DNA of 64,000 nucleotides from Megaleporinus macrocephalus. Taxonomy: Eukaryota; Chordata; Actinopteri; Characiformes; Anostomidae. The DNA lies in assembly GCA_021613375.1 (NCBI GenBank), contig CM038703.1, positions 56,751,254-56,815,253 of the forward strand, read 5' to 3'. Both the position numbers and the translations under genes were made by a program. Below the pieces are notes generated by a model. It had not been told where the DNA came from. It made no database searches and saw nothing but the letters and a program-made list of their open reading frames with translations. Below, in pieces: positions 52,843 through 63,650 of this stretch. Within the stretch, counting starts at the first letter, position 1. Every line of letters starts with the position of its first letter.

Positions 52843-53781
52843 ATGGATAATTCTTCTGATGTGATGTACTTAACAATGGAGGGACATATAGAACTACATA
52901 AGTACAGATATTTTTATTTTATAATTACTCTCGCAGCCTATCTGTTGATTATTTTCTGTAATGTTGTTGTCATTTATGTTATATATACAAACAGATGTCT
53001 CCATGAGCCCATGTACATATTTATTGCTGCTTTACTTTTTAATTCTCTCTTTGGAACGACGGCTCTTTATCCTAAACTGCTGAGTGATTTTCTGTCTGTA
53101 AGACCAGTCACTTCTTACTCAGCCTGTCTGTTTCAGGCTTTTTGTATTTACACATATGGAGCTGCAGAGTTTGCTCTGTTATCAGCTATGGCGTATGACA
53201 GATATGTGTCTATATGTAAACCATTACTATATCCAACTCTGGTAAACATCTCCACTGTTAGAAAACTCTTATTATTCTGTTGGTTTTTTTCTGCCTGCAA
53301 TGTTGGAATATTAATAATATTAACTTACCAACTTAAGCTGTGCAGATATAATTTAGAGAGAATTTACTGTAATGAATATGCAATTGCTAAATTAAGTTGT
53401 GGAGACAGAACTGTTAGCAGTTCATATGGACTGTTTGCTTTAACTATTGCAGCATTTCCACCTGTGATCTTTATAATCTACTCATATATAAGAATACTTC
53501 ATGTCTGTTTGAAGAATTCAAAGGATTTTAGAAAAAAAGCTTTTCAGACCTGCTTCCCACATCTTATTGTTTGTATCAGTTTCTCCATTAATTCCGGCTT
53601 TGAAGTGATTAACACTAGATTTGATGGTAGTGTACCTCATGCTGTTTCTGAGATATTGTCTATTGAAAATATGCTCATTACTCCTCTTATTAATCCGATT
53701 ATGTACGGTTTAAAACTGCATGAGATTTTCAGTAGAATCAAGAAGTTAATGTGGAAAAGGAAGATACACATATCTTTTTAA
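52843..53781 (+). CDS. Odorant receptor, intact (OR7)
   Basis: A 312-residue intronless OR. NSS is at 3-5, and PMYIFIAALL, MAYDRYVSIC, loop 2 cysteines, KAFQTCFPHL and PLINPIMYGL are all in place. It shares HLIVCISF in TM6 with OR5 and RTVSSSYG loop 2 sequence with the OR4/OR5 type. TM4 has FFSACNVGIL. The frame is clean and the start aligns with the siblings. The C-terminal tail WKRKIHISF matches OR1 and OR4. It stands alone at the right end of the cluster. Confidence 0.95.
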   Translation: MDNSSDVMYLTMEGHIELHKYRYFYFIITLAAYLLIIFCNVVVIYVIYTNRCLHEPMYIFIAALLFNSLFGTTALYPKLLSDFLSVRPVTSYSACLFQAFCIYTYGAAEFALLSAMAYDRYVSICKPLLYPTLVNISTVRKLLLFCWFFSACNVGILIILTYQLKLCRYNLERIYCNEYAIAKLSCGDRTVSSSYGLFALTIAAFPPVIFIIYSYIRILHVCLKNSKDFRKKAFQTCFPHLIVCISFSINSGFEVINTRFDGSVPHAVSEILSIENMLITPLINPIMYGLKLHEIFSRIKKLMWKRKIHISF

Positions 53782-54800
53782 ACATTTTGCCCAAATATAA
53801 TTTAATTTACATAGGTTTTTATATGATATAATCCAAACATATAATCTTATATTTCTGTATTTTATCTGTTTCGTTTCTGTAAAAAATGTTGAAATTTTAT
53901 GGCACTTGGTCTACAAAACTACCAGAATATATACAGTAACCAGGAGGAATACGTTAAGGACATTTTCTATAAAAAAAAAAGAAAACAGTGAAAACAAACA
54001 ATTTACTCTGTAAACTGAACTGTGATAAATTAATATAATCATGTTTCTGCCAGGACAGTCAGGTGAGCTGGATTAACCCAAACCCAGATATGATCCCACT
54101 CCAACACCAAACCTGAGGCTATAACTGTCATGATGTAAATGCTGTACATTTCTTTCAGTCATATGTACATTTATGTTGTCAAGTCATTGTTACAAACATA
54201 AATCAACAACCTTTTTTTTAACTCCAGCACTCATTGTTGCCGGCCCACTGATCTTTAGCTCACACAAGCACCTCACCCATGTTTAAGGCTGTTTGAAAGT
54301 TTATTGAGAAACCTCTGGTGACATGTTTTTTTAAGAATTGTCTTGTTTACTTGAGTTTCTGTGCCTGCTTACCATGAACTACTCTAAATGGACCCTGAAC
54401 CTAACCCTAGTCCTGTATTGTCAATATGTTATATTCTGATTACTTTCTGCTTTTTTTGGATTCCTTTAACATTTTGAGTTTAAATATGTATACATGCTGT
54501 TAAAATTAAACAGTTTGTTATATGGAGACTAGCTTAAGTTATCACTGTGGAATTATTAATTTCATAAAACATATAAAAACAATGTAGATAAAAACATAAA
54601 AAAGATGAACAACAACATATAAAAATAAAGGCCACAGATGAATCTGATGAGCTAAACCCTCATCAACAGTAAATTACAGTATATACAGAGGCCGTTCAAA
54701 AAACTGGCCTGGCTGTACTGGATCATAAGGTTTTATTCCAGTGCATCATGTTTTCATGATCTTAACATATACAGTAGAACCTACTAAAGAAAGAAACCAT
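53782..54800. other. OR7 3' flank, shared with OR4
   Basis: 54000-54340 matches the flank of OR4 (aatttactctgtaaactgaa, gtcatgatgtaaatg, cactgatctttagctcacac). No gene seen. 54600-54800 is unique AT-rich sequence leading into the minisatellite. Confidence 0.55.
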
Positions 54801-54829
54801 GAACAAAACTAACAATACTGTTCACGAGA

Positions 54830-56040
54830 CCACATACTCGGGGGGACAGGAGTATGTGAGCTTTCAAATACGAGCAGGAGGATATGCGATGTTAGGACTT
54901 CACACCCAGGCAGGAGAGGCTGAGCCTTCAAATACAGGCAGAAGAACAGGTATGGCTGGGCCTTCAACTACAAACAGGACAACAGAAGTGACTGGGCCTT
55001 AAAATATAGGCAGGAGGACAGGAATGATTAGGACTTCAGATACAGATATCAAGGCCAGGAGAAGTTAGGATTTCAGATACAGGCAGAAGAACAGGAGTAG
55101 TTAGGACTTAAGACCCAAGCAGGAGGATAGGAGCAGCTGGGCCTTCAAATACTGGCAGGAGTCAGGAGTGTGTGGGCTTTCAAATACAGGCAGTAGGACA
55201 GGAGTAGTTAGGATTTCAGATACAGGCAGGAGAACAGGAGAAGTTAGTACACAGGCAGGAGGACAGGAACAGCTGAGCTTTCAGAAGCTCACAGCAAGAC
55301 TGAAGTGGCTGAACCTGCAAATACAGACAGGGGAACAGGAGTGGTTGCACCTTAGGCAGATACAGGACTACAGGAGTGGTTAGAACTTTAGACACAGACA
55401 GGATGACAGGAGCAGCTGGACCTTCAGTCTTCAGATACAAGAAGGAGGACAGGAGTAATTAGGACCTCAGACACAGGTAGGGGGGCAGGAGTGGTTATGG
55501 CTTCAGACACAGGCAGGAGGACAGGAGCGAATGGGCTTTCAAATACAGGCAGAAGGTAAGTAATAGTTTTGACTTTAGATACTTGCAGTAGGACAAAACT
55601 GACAAGGACTTCAGAAACAAGCAGGACAACAGTAATAGCTGGGCTTTCAGACACAGACAGATTTTCATTCAGGTACTGGCAGGAGGACAGGAGCGACTGG
55701 GCCTTTAGATACCAGCAGGAGGACAGGAGCAGCTGGGCCTGGAAATAGAGGCAGGAGGACAGGAGCAGCTGGGCCTGAAAATAGAGGCAGGAGGACAGGA
55801 GTAGTCAGGATACCAAACACAAATAGGACAACAGGGGTGCCTGGGCCTTTAAACACAGGCAGGAAGACAGGATTAGTAAGGACTTCAGACAAAATCAGGA
55901 GGACAGAGGCAGATGGGCCTTCAGATACATGCAGGAGGATAAGAGTGATTAGGACTTCAGAGACAGGCTGGAAGACAGGAGATGCTTGGCCTTTAAATAT
56001 AGGCAGGAGAACTTGGGTAGTTAGGACTTTAGACCTAAGT
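54830..56040. repeat. 36-bp minisatellite array, left part
   Basis: About 33 imperfect units built on aggcaggaggacaggagcag and ctgggcctggaaatag (36 bp), best preserved at 55660-55800. Many units replace ctgggccttcag with ttaggacttcag. All frames are repetitive and not coding. The array is interrupted at about 56040 by the Gmr1-like element and resumes at 63027. Confidence 0.88.
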
Positions 56041-56155
56041 GACGTGTCCCCACCAATGTCCAGCGATTATTGAGCTGTCCCCACCAATAATTTGATCACC
56101 TCCAAAAGACCCCGATCTGTGAACCTCTGATTAACCTAGAGGTGATGACCTCGGT

Positions 56156-56288
56156 AGGGGTGTGAGGTATGGCTAACAATACAGTTGGGTTTTTTTCATT
56201 GTGGCTTTTTGAATTTGTCTATTAAATATTCTGAATAACATTACCTTTATCTGTGTCATGTGATATGAAGAATGGAGAAAAGGTGTAA
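56156..56288 (+). repeat. LTR-like direct repeat, 5' copy
   Basis: About 133 bp shared with 62895-63026 (aggggt, then gaggtatggctaacaatac, then gtcatgtgatatga). The 5' LTR probably continues to about 56536, where tttggtggcagtggtggg begins; this resembles the leader just after the LTR of fish gypsy elements. AATAAA lies at 56473-56478. Confidence 0.75.
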
Positions 56289-56607
56289 CTCCCTTCTAGG
56301 TTTTGGGAAGTGTTTTAACCTTCCCTTACAGTTGGTATAGTCCAGGTGGGGTTTAATGAGGGGAGGGTATTTTAGCATGGGAAGTGAGGAGGAAGGGTTT
56401 AGTTTTGAAGTGGGCCAGCTCGTAGTGAGGCTGCCTTGTTGTGTATATTTTTGTAAGATAATTTTTTGCACCAATAAAACCCCTGCATTGCAGTGACCGT
56501 TTTTGCCAGTTCTTTTGCACAACCAACATCTTCACATTTGGTGGCAGTGGTGGGATTTTTGTGTAACCAGAGAGGCTGAAGGACAGGTGTGCTAGGAGGT
56601 ACCTCAC

Positions 56608-58923
56608 ATGGCGGGAGATGGCCTACAGGAGATTGGCCAAGGGGGAATTGGAGGATTAGCCCTCTGGGCCAGCAGAGGAGCTACCTGCTATGGGTGCAGA
56701 AGCTATGGGGGCGTCAGTGATCTGCAGACCAGACACCCAGACGCACTGTTCATTGTCGCCGGAGATTTTAACCACGCTAATCTCCAGTCAGTCCTCCCTA
56801 AATTCCATCAGCATGTGGACTTTGCCACGAGAGGAGCGAACGCGTTGGACCTTGTTTACACAAACATACCCAGCGCGTACCGGGCGGAGCCCCGCCCCCA
56901 CCTCGCGTTCTCGGACCACATGTCTGTGTATCTGACTCCAGCTTACACACCCCTCATCAGACGCTCCAGACCAGTTCAGAAGCAGGTGAAAACCTGGCCG
57001 GCAGGAGCCATCTCTGCCCTTCAGGACTGTTTTGAGTGCACTGCATGGGACGTGTTCAGGGAGGCTGCGACTGAAGGCGACTCTGTTAACTTGGAGGAGT
57101 ACACAGCATCAGTCACTGGCTACATCAGCAAGTGTATTGATGATGTCACTGTCTCCAAGACCATCACCATATGCCCAAACCAGAAGCCGTGGATGACTCC
57201 TGAGGTGCATGCGCTACTGAGGACCCGCGACTCGGCCTTCAGAGTGGGTGACAAGGCGGCCCTAAGGAGAGCAAGAGCCAAATTGTCACGAGCCATCCGA
57301 GAGGCAAAGCGCGCTCACGCCCAGAGGATCCACAACCACTTCCAGGACACGGGTGACACGCGGCGCATGTGGCAGGGCATCCAGGAAATCACACACTACA
57401 GGACAATGCCACCGTCCTGTGACAGTGATGCCTTCCTCCCCGATGCCCTCAACGACTTTTATGCACGGTTTGAGGCACAGAACAACACGTTGGTGAGCAA
57501 GATCACACCCAAGCCAGACGAGCAGGCGCTGTGCCTGACTGCAGTGGACGTGAGGAAAACTCTGCGCAGAGTCAACCCACGGAAAGCTGCAGGACCAGAC
57601 AACATCCCTGGCAGAGTGCTCAGAGAGTGTGCAGACCAGTTGACAGATGTTCTCACGGACATCTTCAACGTCTCCCTGCGCAGCTCCACTGTCCCAACGT
57701 GCCTCAAGACCACCACCATCATCCCCGTGCCGAAGAAGTCCACGGTGTCCTGCCTCAATGACTACCGTCCCGTAGCTCTCACGCCCATCATCATGAAGTG
57801 CTTCGAGAGGCTAGTCATGAGGAACATCAAAACCCAACTGCCCTCTTCATTGGACCCCCTGCAATTTGCATATCGTCCCAACCGCTCCACGGACGATGCC
57901 ATCACCACCACCCTTCACCTCTCCCTTACCCACCTGGAGAAGAAGGACACCTACGTCAGAATGCTGTTCATAGACTTCAGTTCAGCATTCAACACCATCA
58001 TCCCGCAGAATCTCACCAGGAAGTTAAGCCTGCTGGGCCTCAACACCCCCCTGTGCAACTGGATCCTGGACTTCCTGACAGGGAGGCCCCAGTTAGTCCG
58101 GTTCGGGAACAGCAGCTCCAGCACCATCACCATGAACACTGGGGCACCCCAGGGCAGTGTACTGAGTCCTCTGTTCACCCTGCTGACTCATGACTGTGTT
58201 GCGAAACACAGTTCTAACAGCATCATAAAGTTCGCCGATGATACAACTGTGCTGGGTCTCATCAGCAAAGGCGACGAGTCAGCATACAGGGAGGAGGTAC
58301 AGCAGCTGACAGACTGGTGTACAGTCAACAACCTTCACTGGAATGTAGAGAAGACCAAGGAAATGGTTGTTGACTTCAGGAAATCAAGACCGGACCACTC
58401 TCCGCTTAACATCAACGGCTCCTCTGTGGAGATCGTTAAGAGCACCAAGTTCCTTGGTGTCCACCTAGCGGAGAACCTCACCTGGTCCCTGAACACCAGC
58501 TCTACAGCCAAGAAAGCCCAGCAGCGTCTCTACTTCCTCCGGAAGCTGAGAAAGGCCCGTCTCCCTCCACCCATCCTCACCCTCTTCTATAGGGGAACCA
58601 TAGAGAGCATCCTAAGCAGCTGCATCACTGCTTGGTTTGGGACCTGCACAGCCTCTGACCGCAAGTCCCTCCAACGCATTGTGAGGACAGCTGAGAGGAT
58701 CATCGGAGTCTCTCTCCCCTCCGTCTTGGACATTTACACCACCCGCTGCATCCGCAAAGCAACCAGCATTGTGGATGACCCCACCCACCCTTCACACAGA
58801 CTGTTCTCCCTCCTGCCATCAGGAAGAAGGTACCGCAGCGTCCGGTCCAACACGACCAGACTCTGCAACAGCTTCTTCCCCCAAGCCATCAGACTTCTCA
58901 ACACAACTCAACGTCTGAACTGA
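56608..58923 (+). CDS. Open chimeric ORF: gypsy leader fused to 5'-truncated Rex1 endonuclease and RT
   Basis: A 771-codon frame without stops. Codons 1-34 ([13 protein letters not shown] onward) come from the Gmr1-like element. From codon 35 ([12 protein letters not shown]) the protein is the C-terminal part of a Rex1-type endonuclease ([21 protein letters not shown]), then [44 protein letters not shown] (motif A), [11 protein letters not shown] (motif B), [12 protein letters not shown] (motif C), [15 protein letters not shown] and a [12 protein letters not shown] thumb block. RT looks intact except for one missing residue after SPL, relative to the other Rex1 copy. The endonuclease lacks its N-terminal catalytic Glu, so it is not a self-mobile unit. 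Confidence 0.8.
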   Translation: MAGDGLQEIGQGGIGGLALWASRGATCYGCRSYGGVSDLQTRHPDALFIVAGDFNHANLQSVLPKFHQHVDFATRGANALDLVYTNIPSAYRAEPRPHLAFSDHMSVYLTPAYTPLIRRSRPVQKQVKTWPAGAISALQDCFECTAWDVFREAATEGDSVNLEEYTASVTGYISKCIDDVTVSKTITICPNQKPWMTPEVHALLRTRDSAFRVGDKAALRRARAKLSRAIREAKRAHAQRIHNHFQDTGDTRRMWQGIQEITHYRTMPPSCDSDAFLPDALNDFYARFEAQNNTLVSKITPKPDEQALCLTAVDVRKTLRRVNPRKAAGPDNIPGRVLRECADQLTDVLTDIFNVSLRSSTVPTCLKTTTIIPVPKKSTVSCLNDYRPVALTPIIMKCFERLVMRNIKTQLPSSLDPLQFAYRPNRSTDDAITTTLHLSLTHLEKKDTYVRMLFIDFSSAFNTIIPQNLTRKLSLLGLNTPLCNWILDFLTGRPQLVRFGNSSSSTITMNTGAPQGSVLSPLFTLLTHDCVAKHSSNSIIKFADDTTVLGLISKGDESAYREEVQQLTDWCTVNNLHWNVEKTKEMVVDFRKSRPDHSPLNINGSSVEIVKSTKFLGVHLAENLTWSLNTSSTAKKAQQRLYFLRKLRKARLPPPILTLFYRGTIESILSSCITAWFGTCTASDRKSLQRIVRTAERIIGVSLPSVLDIYTTRCIRKATSIVDDPTHPSHRLFSLLPSGRRYRSVRSNTTRLCNSFFPQAIRLLNTTQRLN

Positions 58924-59243
58924 TATCTTTCTCCAACCATTTACCCCAGATAAAAAAAGGGAAGCATTTTTTGCACAAAGCATTGCACTAACAACTTTAC
59001 TACCTCACTGGACTCTATTTATTACACATTGCACAATTTGCACACAACCAGCAATTATTTATTATTCTCTGTCTGTACTGTGTTGTGTTGTCTGTCCGTA
59101 CTTGTTTGTTTGTGTTGCACTTGTGTCTGTATGCACTGTCTATGTTGCACCATGGTCCTGGAGGAACGTTGTTTCGTTTCACTGTGTACTCTGTATGTAG
59201 TTGAAATGACAATAAAAACCCACTTGACTTGACTTGAGAAGTC
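56709..59243 (+). mobile_element. Rex1/Babar-type LINE, 5'-truncated, RT frame open
   Basis: Starts within the endonuclease (homologous to about 30836 in the other copy, read in reverse) and ends with a (cttga)n tail at 59225-59240. It inserts into the Gag start of the Gmr1-like element, whose sequence resumes at about 59240 (EARVSEEGALASLYQLLQ). It is younger looking than the 28.2-31.7 copy: no stop in about 740 codons. 5' truncation is usual for LINEs. Confidence 0.9.
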
Positions 59244-60034
59244 GAAGCGCGAGTCTCGGAGGAAGGGGCTCTGGCCTCACTCTATCAGCTGCTGCAGAAG
59301 ATGGTCAAGTCTCAGGAAAGGTAGGCATTCAAGCAGGAGCAGCGATGGAGGAGTGTGCAGGTCCAGCTGCGGGATGATCTGGAGGCAGAGCGAGGCGACG
59401 GGGCAAGGACCGAAAGACAGGCACTGGAAGAGCAACACCTCGCCACCTGAGTCCAGATACCAGCAGAGCGGGGACCAGAGCAGAACCGCTAGCATGGACC
59501 AGGGCGATGGTGCCGAAGCTGGAGGAGGGAGATGATCTAGAGCAGTACCTGGCCAGGTTTAAGAGACTGGTATCAGCTTACAGGTGGCCAAAGGAGGACT
59601 GGACTATTTACTTGGTCCCCTATATGAGTGGGAAAGCACGTGGGGCATATGTGGCCATGGACATAGCGGAGGCAATGGACTATGATAAGGTAAAGGAGGC
59701 CATCTTCCAAAAATATGAATTTAATGAAGAGGTTTATAGGCAGAGGCTCCGGGATCCAGATGTGAGGCCTGGTGAGACCCCCCATGAGTTATACCACTGC
59801 CTTAAAGACTTGATCTGGAAGTACATTTGACCTACTGAAAAAACGGTGGAACAAGTGGGAGAAATCCTGATTCTAGAACAGTTTCTTTGTGTCCTGGGCC
59901 CTGATGTCAGAGTATGGGTCAAAGAGCATGACCCCCAAACTGGAGAGAGTGCTGCACAGCTGGTGGAATCCTTCATGGCGGCGCATCAAAGCACAAGTGG
60001 TTTCCATTATAAGTCCAAAATGAAGATTATATAA
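59240..60034 (+). pseudogene. Gmr1-like Gag with SCAN-related domain
   Basis: The frame at 59507-59830 has DLEQYLARFKRLVSAYRW, SGKARGAYVAM, YDKVKEAIFQKYEFN, YRQRLRDPDVRPGETPHELY and LKDLIWKY. After a stop near 59828 the next frame has VGEILILEQFLCVLGPDVRV, VKEHDPQTGE and AAQLVESFM. These are the helices of the SCAN domain, which is held to derive from Gmr1-like Gag. It should oligomerise as a capsid. The N-terminal part (59240-59500) is in broken frames. One in-frame stop near 59828 and the frameshift before 59507 inactivate it. Confidence 0.85.
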
Positions 60035-60046
60035 TCTTTTAGTGGG

Positions 60047-61320
60047 GTGGAACTGGAAGGGGTAGACCAAGGGAAACCAAGGAAGTCACAGAGCCAAAGA
60101 AGGAGGGAGAAGCTGGTGGGTTCCTTAATGAAATTGCAGCAGATGGAGGGTGCCCAGAGACCAGGGGCTGCAGTAAGTGAGGGAGGATCCTCTCAGATAG
60201 AGCAGCTGCAGAAACAGGACCCTTCATTGCAGGCAGCTTATGGCAAATTTGTCCAGGAAGAGGGAGTTCCAACCGGGGTGTCAGCAGCACTGTCTGGGGA
60301 AGGTTATTTAATAACGGGTGGACTGCTCTATCACCAACCTGAGGGGGACCGTCCTGAGCAGTTGGTAGTACCTAGGGAGCTGAGAGAGGAGGTTTTGGCA
60401 TTGGGTCACAGTATTCCCTGGGCAGGACATTTGAGCAATGTAAAGACCGGGGAAAGGATCAGCCATAAATTCTTTTAGCCTGGAATGTACAGTGATGGTT
60501 AAAGCTTTTGTGAGTCCTGTGAAATATACCAGCTAACTAGTAAAAGAAAGGGAGGTTTATTCCCTCCACAGCCACTCCCAGTAATGGAGGTGCCTTTTAC
60601 CAGAATAGGGATGGACATTGCGGGACTATTAGAAAAGATGAAAGCAGGTCATAAGTACATCTTGGTGGTCTGTGATTATACTACCAACTATCCCGAGGCT
60701 TCCATTGCATAAAATTACAGCACAGGCAGTGGCGAGGGCCTTGTCACAGTTGTTTACCTGGGTCGGGATAAGGACCACTCTCTACCACCCTCAGACTGAT
60801 GGCCTGGTGGAGCGGTATAATCAGACCTTAAAGGGCATGCTCCAGAAATTTGTGGCTGCCAATAGCAAGGACTGGGACTACTGGCTGCCATGAGGTACCC
60901 CAAGCTTCTACAGGGTTTTCGCCTTTTAAACTTCTTTTTGGACGCCAAGTTAGAGGTCCCTTGGATGTGTTGAAAGAGGCCTGGGAGGGACCACAAGTGT
61001 CTCATAAGGACAGTATTCTCTCCCACGTTCTAAAGATGAGGGACAAGATGGAGGAAATGGCAGACTTACCTAGGACAAGCTCAACAGAGACAGAAGAACT
61101 GGTATGACAAAACAGCTAGGCAAAGGACTTTCCAGCCAGAACAGATGGTGCTGTTGCTGCTACCCACCACAAAGAACAAATTGTTGGCCCAGTGGCAAGG
61201 ACCATTCACTGTTCTTTGGAAAATGGGTCCTGCCACCTACATGCCTGGACGGAGGAAACAAGTGCAGGTCTTTCATGTAAACCTGCTGAAGGAGTGGACC
61301 GAAAAGGAGGCACTACCCAG
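60047..61320 (+). pseudogene. Gmr1-like integrase, catalytic core partly deleted
   Basis: A zinc-binding HHCC region (LALGHSIPWAGHLSNVK near 60400-60450, then CESC near 60510). Catalytic core: GMDIAG (60610-60630) and ILVVCDYTTNYPE (60658-60698). Then the sequence jumps from FTWVGI directly to RTTLYHPQTDGLVERYNQT near 60770-60830, so the block with the second catalytic Asp (TDQG) is deleted. DNA-binding tail: LLAQWQGPFTVLWKMG at 61171-61220 and VFHVNLLKEW near 61270. Stops near 60476 and 60712. It precedes RT. Confidence 0.85.
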
Positions 61321-61529
61321 CTTACAGCTCTTTGTGCGAACCGTGGAGGAGGATGACAGTTCAGAGAAGTTCTTCCCAAGCCAGCAGATGTCAGCATCTC
61401 TGAACCTGTCCCATCTTCCCCTGCAGCAACAGAAAGAACCGGCAGCAGTTATCTCGACAGAGCTGTTCCAAGAGAAGCCTGGGGTTATGACGGTAGTGGT
61501 GCACTCCATTTCCCTGAAAGTTCCTACTC

Positions 61530-62530
61530 CGGTCTGGCAGAGGATGTACAGGGTACCTGAGCACTTCCATCCCTCAAAGAGGAGTTAGAGGTGATACAGG
61601 CTCTTGGGGTGATAGAGAGGTCCTATATTCAATCAAGTAGCCCGGTGGTGCTTGTTCCAAAAACGAATGGCTCCATCTGTTTCTGCATCGATTTCCGGCA
61701 GCTAAACTGTTAATCCCACTTTGATGCAAATCCGATGCTCCAGATAGAGGATCTGATTGGGGGAAAGCGCACTACATCAGCACCTTGGATTTTAGTAAGG
61801 GCTATTGGCAAGAACCCACTGGCAAAAGAGTGTCGACCATACACTGCCTTTAGAAAAGCCCAGGGGCTCTTCCAGTTTACAGTGATGCCCTTTGTTCTAC
61901 AGGGGGTGCCAGCCACGATTCAGAGACTAATGGTCTGTGTTCTGGCTGGTACAGAGGCGGCTGCATAATTCAACGACATTATGGTGTACAGTTCCACGTG
62001 GGAGGAGCACCTCCCAGCGAGGACTGCAGCAAATCCAATGAGCAGGTCTGACTATCCTCATAATTTGTGCACTGGCCCGTCAGGAGGTGAGGTACCTGGG
62101 ACACTTTTTGGGTTGAAGGGTGATTCGCCCAAGAAGGAAAAGGTGGAGGCCATTAGGGCCTGCCCGCAGCCCCAAACCAAGAAGGAGCTCAGATCCTTTC
62201 TGGGCCTGGGGGACTGGTAACAGAGGTTCATTCCAGGGTTTGCAACCCCAGCTGCCCCTCTCACGGACCTGACTCGTAAGTCTGGGTCTAATCAAATTCC
62301 CTGAGAGACCAGGTATGCGGTGGTGGAGCTGGACTGTTTAGCCATCAAGTGGGTGCTGGATACATTCCGGTACTAATTGTTGGGCAGGGATTTTGTGCTG
62401 GAAACAGATCACCGAGCCCTCCAATGGCTGAACCAAATGAAAGACTCAAATGCCAGAATTACTCACTGGATTATAACTCTGCAAACATATCGGTTCCAGG
62501 TATGGTATCTCACCTAGTGGTACTCACCCT
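61530..62530 (+). pseudogene. Gmr1-like reverse transcriptase and RNase H, decayed
   Basis: RT start: EELEVIQALGVIERS near 61578-61622, SSPVVLVPKTNGSICFCIDF at 61638-61695. Palm: YTAFRKAQGLFQFTVMPF near 61841-61893. The YxDD box is FNDIMVYS near 61970-61993, with the first Asp changed to Asn. PQTKKELRSFLGLGDW is at 62170-62218. RNase H: ELDCLAIKWVLD at 62327-62362 and LETDHRALQWLNQM at 62398-62440. At least four stops or shifts. It lies after the integrase, which defines the unusual gene order. Confidence 0.85.
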
Positions 62531-62894
62531 ATGGGATCCATAGTCCGGTTGTAGCCATGCTGTGAGAACAGTGGTGCAGTTAACAGCTACTATCCGTTAG
62601 CTGTGCTACTGCTCGCCCTTGCCGCTTGTAAATAAATCCCTGTAGGACATGCATCATCCATTTTTCTGCCCAGTTATAGGTGGAGAAGTTGCTAGTGAGG
62701 TACCCACTGCCACACGCTCCATTTGAATTATATTCATGTTTGAAATACCGCTGTTAAATCTGGCACTCATGCTGACTCCGGCTTTCTCACTTCCAGGTCT
62801 GTCTGATATTAGGGCCTGGGTAGAAATGTGCACGCTGCTCTTGATGACTTTTTATTGGAGGTTCCAGGGATCATAGGAAGCCTGTCTTAACAGC
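62531..62894. other. Gmr1-like 3' region before the LTR
   Basis: Untranslated sequence between RNase H and the 3' LTR-like repeat. No motif seen. It does not match the sequence upstream of 56156, so LTR homology starts only at 62895. Confidence 0.5.
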
Positions 62895-63026
62895 AGGGGT
62901 TTGAGGTATGGCTAACAATACAGTTATTTTTTTCTATTGTGGCTTTTTGAATTTGTCTATTAAATATTATGAATAATATTACCGTTATCTGTGTCATGTG
63001 ATATGATGAATGGAGAAAAGGTGTAA
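62895..63026 (+). repeat. LTR-like direct repeat, 3' copy, truncated
   Basis: Matches 56156-56288 almost throughout and then stops at 63026, where the minisatellite resumes. The polyadenylation half seen in the 5' copy is missing here. Confidence 0.75.
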
Positions 63027-63195
63027 GAAACAGGAAGGAGGACAGAGGTAGTTAGGACTTTAAACACAGGCAGGAGGAAAGGAGAATTTAGGACATAAAT
63101 CCCAGGCAATAGGACAGAAGCAGCTGGGCCTTCAGATACTGTCAGAAGGACATGAGTGAATAAGACATTTGGTAAGCAGGGTGACAGAGCTGGTT
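63027..63195. repeat. 36-bp minisatellite, right part
   Basis: Four to five units (aggaaggaggacagaggtag, cacaggcaggaggaaaggag, gcagctgggccttcagatac) continuing the array that stops at 56040. The switch is immediate at 63026/63027. Confidence 0.85.
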
Positions 63196-63199
63196 AGAA

Positions 63200-63650
63200 C
63201 ATCAGACACAGATGTCTCACATGTTATCTTGATAGCTGTGCACATTCCCCACTCTGCTAACACCAACACTGCTTGTGATGTCCTGCCTGCAGCTGTGTGC
63301 AGGCTGCAGTCACAGCACCCTCATGCCCTGCTTCTTATCTCTGGTACCTTTAATTATGTTTCTCCATGGTCCACTCTGTCCACCTTCTCCCAGTATGTAA
63401 TCACCACACCAGAGACAATAAAAAATTGGACCTGTTTTATGCCACCACAAAGGAGACATATAACTCATCACCTCTCCCTTCTCTAGGAAAACCAGCAACA
63501 GGGGTAAGTTGGAAGAACAGTTACAACAAAACAATGTCAGTGGAGTCTGGAAAGATCTTAAAACCATCTCTGGCCACAAGAAACCTGATTCCCAAGTGGG
63601 GGCGGGGGGGCAGAAGGGGTAGATACAAGACTGCATACAGTATAAGTGCA
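63200..63650 (+). mobile_element. LINE endonuclease fragment (Rex1-like, older copy)
   Basis: The frame from 63169 has VILIAVHIPHSANTNTACD, HALLLISGTFNYVS (a GDFNHAS-type box with Asp changed to Thr), STFSQYVITTP and, in an adjacent frame, KKLDLFYATTKETYNSSPLP. Then NNVSGVWKDLKTISGHKK near 63530-63585 is the linker before RT. It is a distinct, more diverged relative of the two Rex1 copies. No RT follows. Confidence 0.7.

Larger units (their letters stand above)
56041..63026 (+). mobile_element. Gmr1-like Ty3/gypsy retrotransposon (gag-IN-RT-RH), interrupted by Rex1
   Basis: About 4.4 kb once the Rex1 insertion (56709-59243) is set aside. Order on + strand: leader with LTR-like sequence, a Gag related to the SCAN domain (59507-60030), integrase (60180-61320), RT (61560-62270) and RNase H (62300-62510). 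Integrase before RT is the Gmr1 order, unlike the usual gypsy order. It sits inside the 36-bp minisatellite. LTR-like repeats are at 56156-56288 and 62895-63026, and a polyadenylation signal lies at 56473. No protease was found. Deletions and stops make it inactive. Confidence 0.85.

Noticed and set aside
54799..56073. Short ORFs with STGRRTG-type repeats
   Set aside because: Translations of the 36-bp minisatellite in various frames, interrupted by stops.
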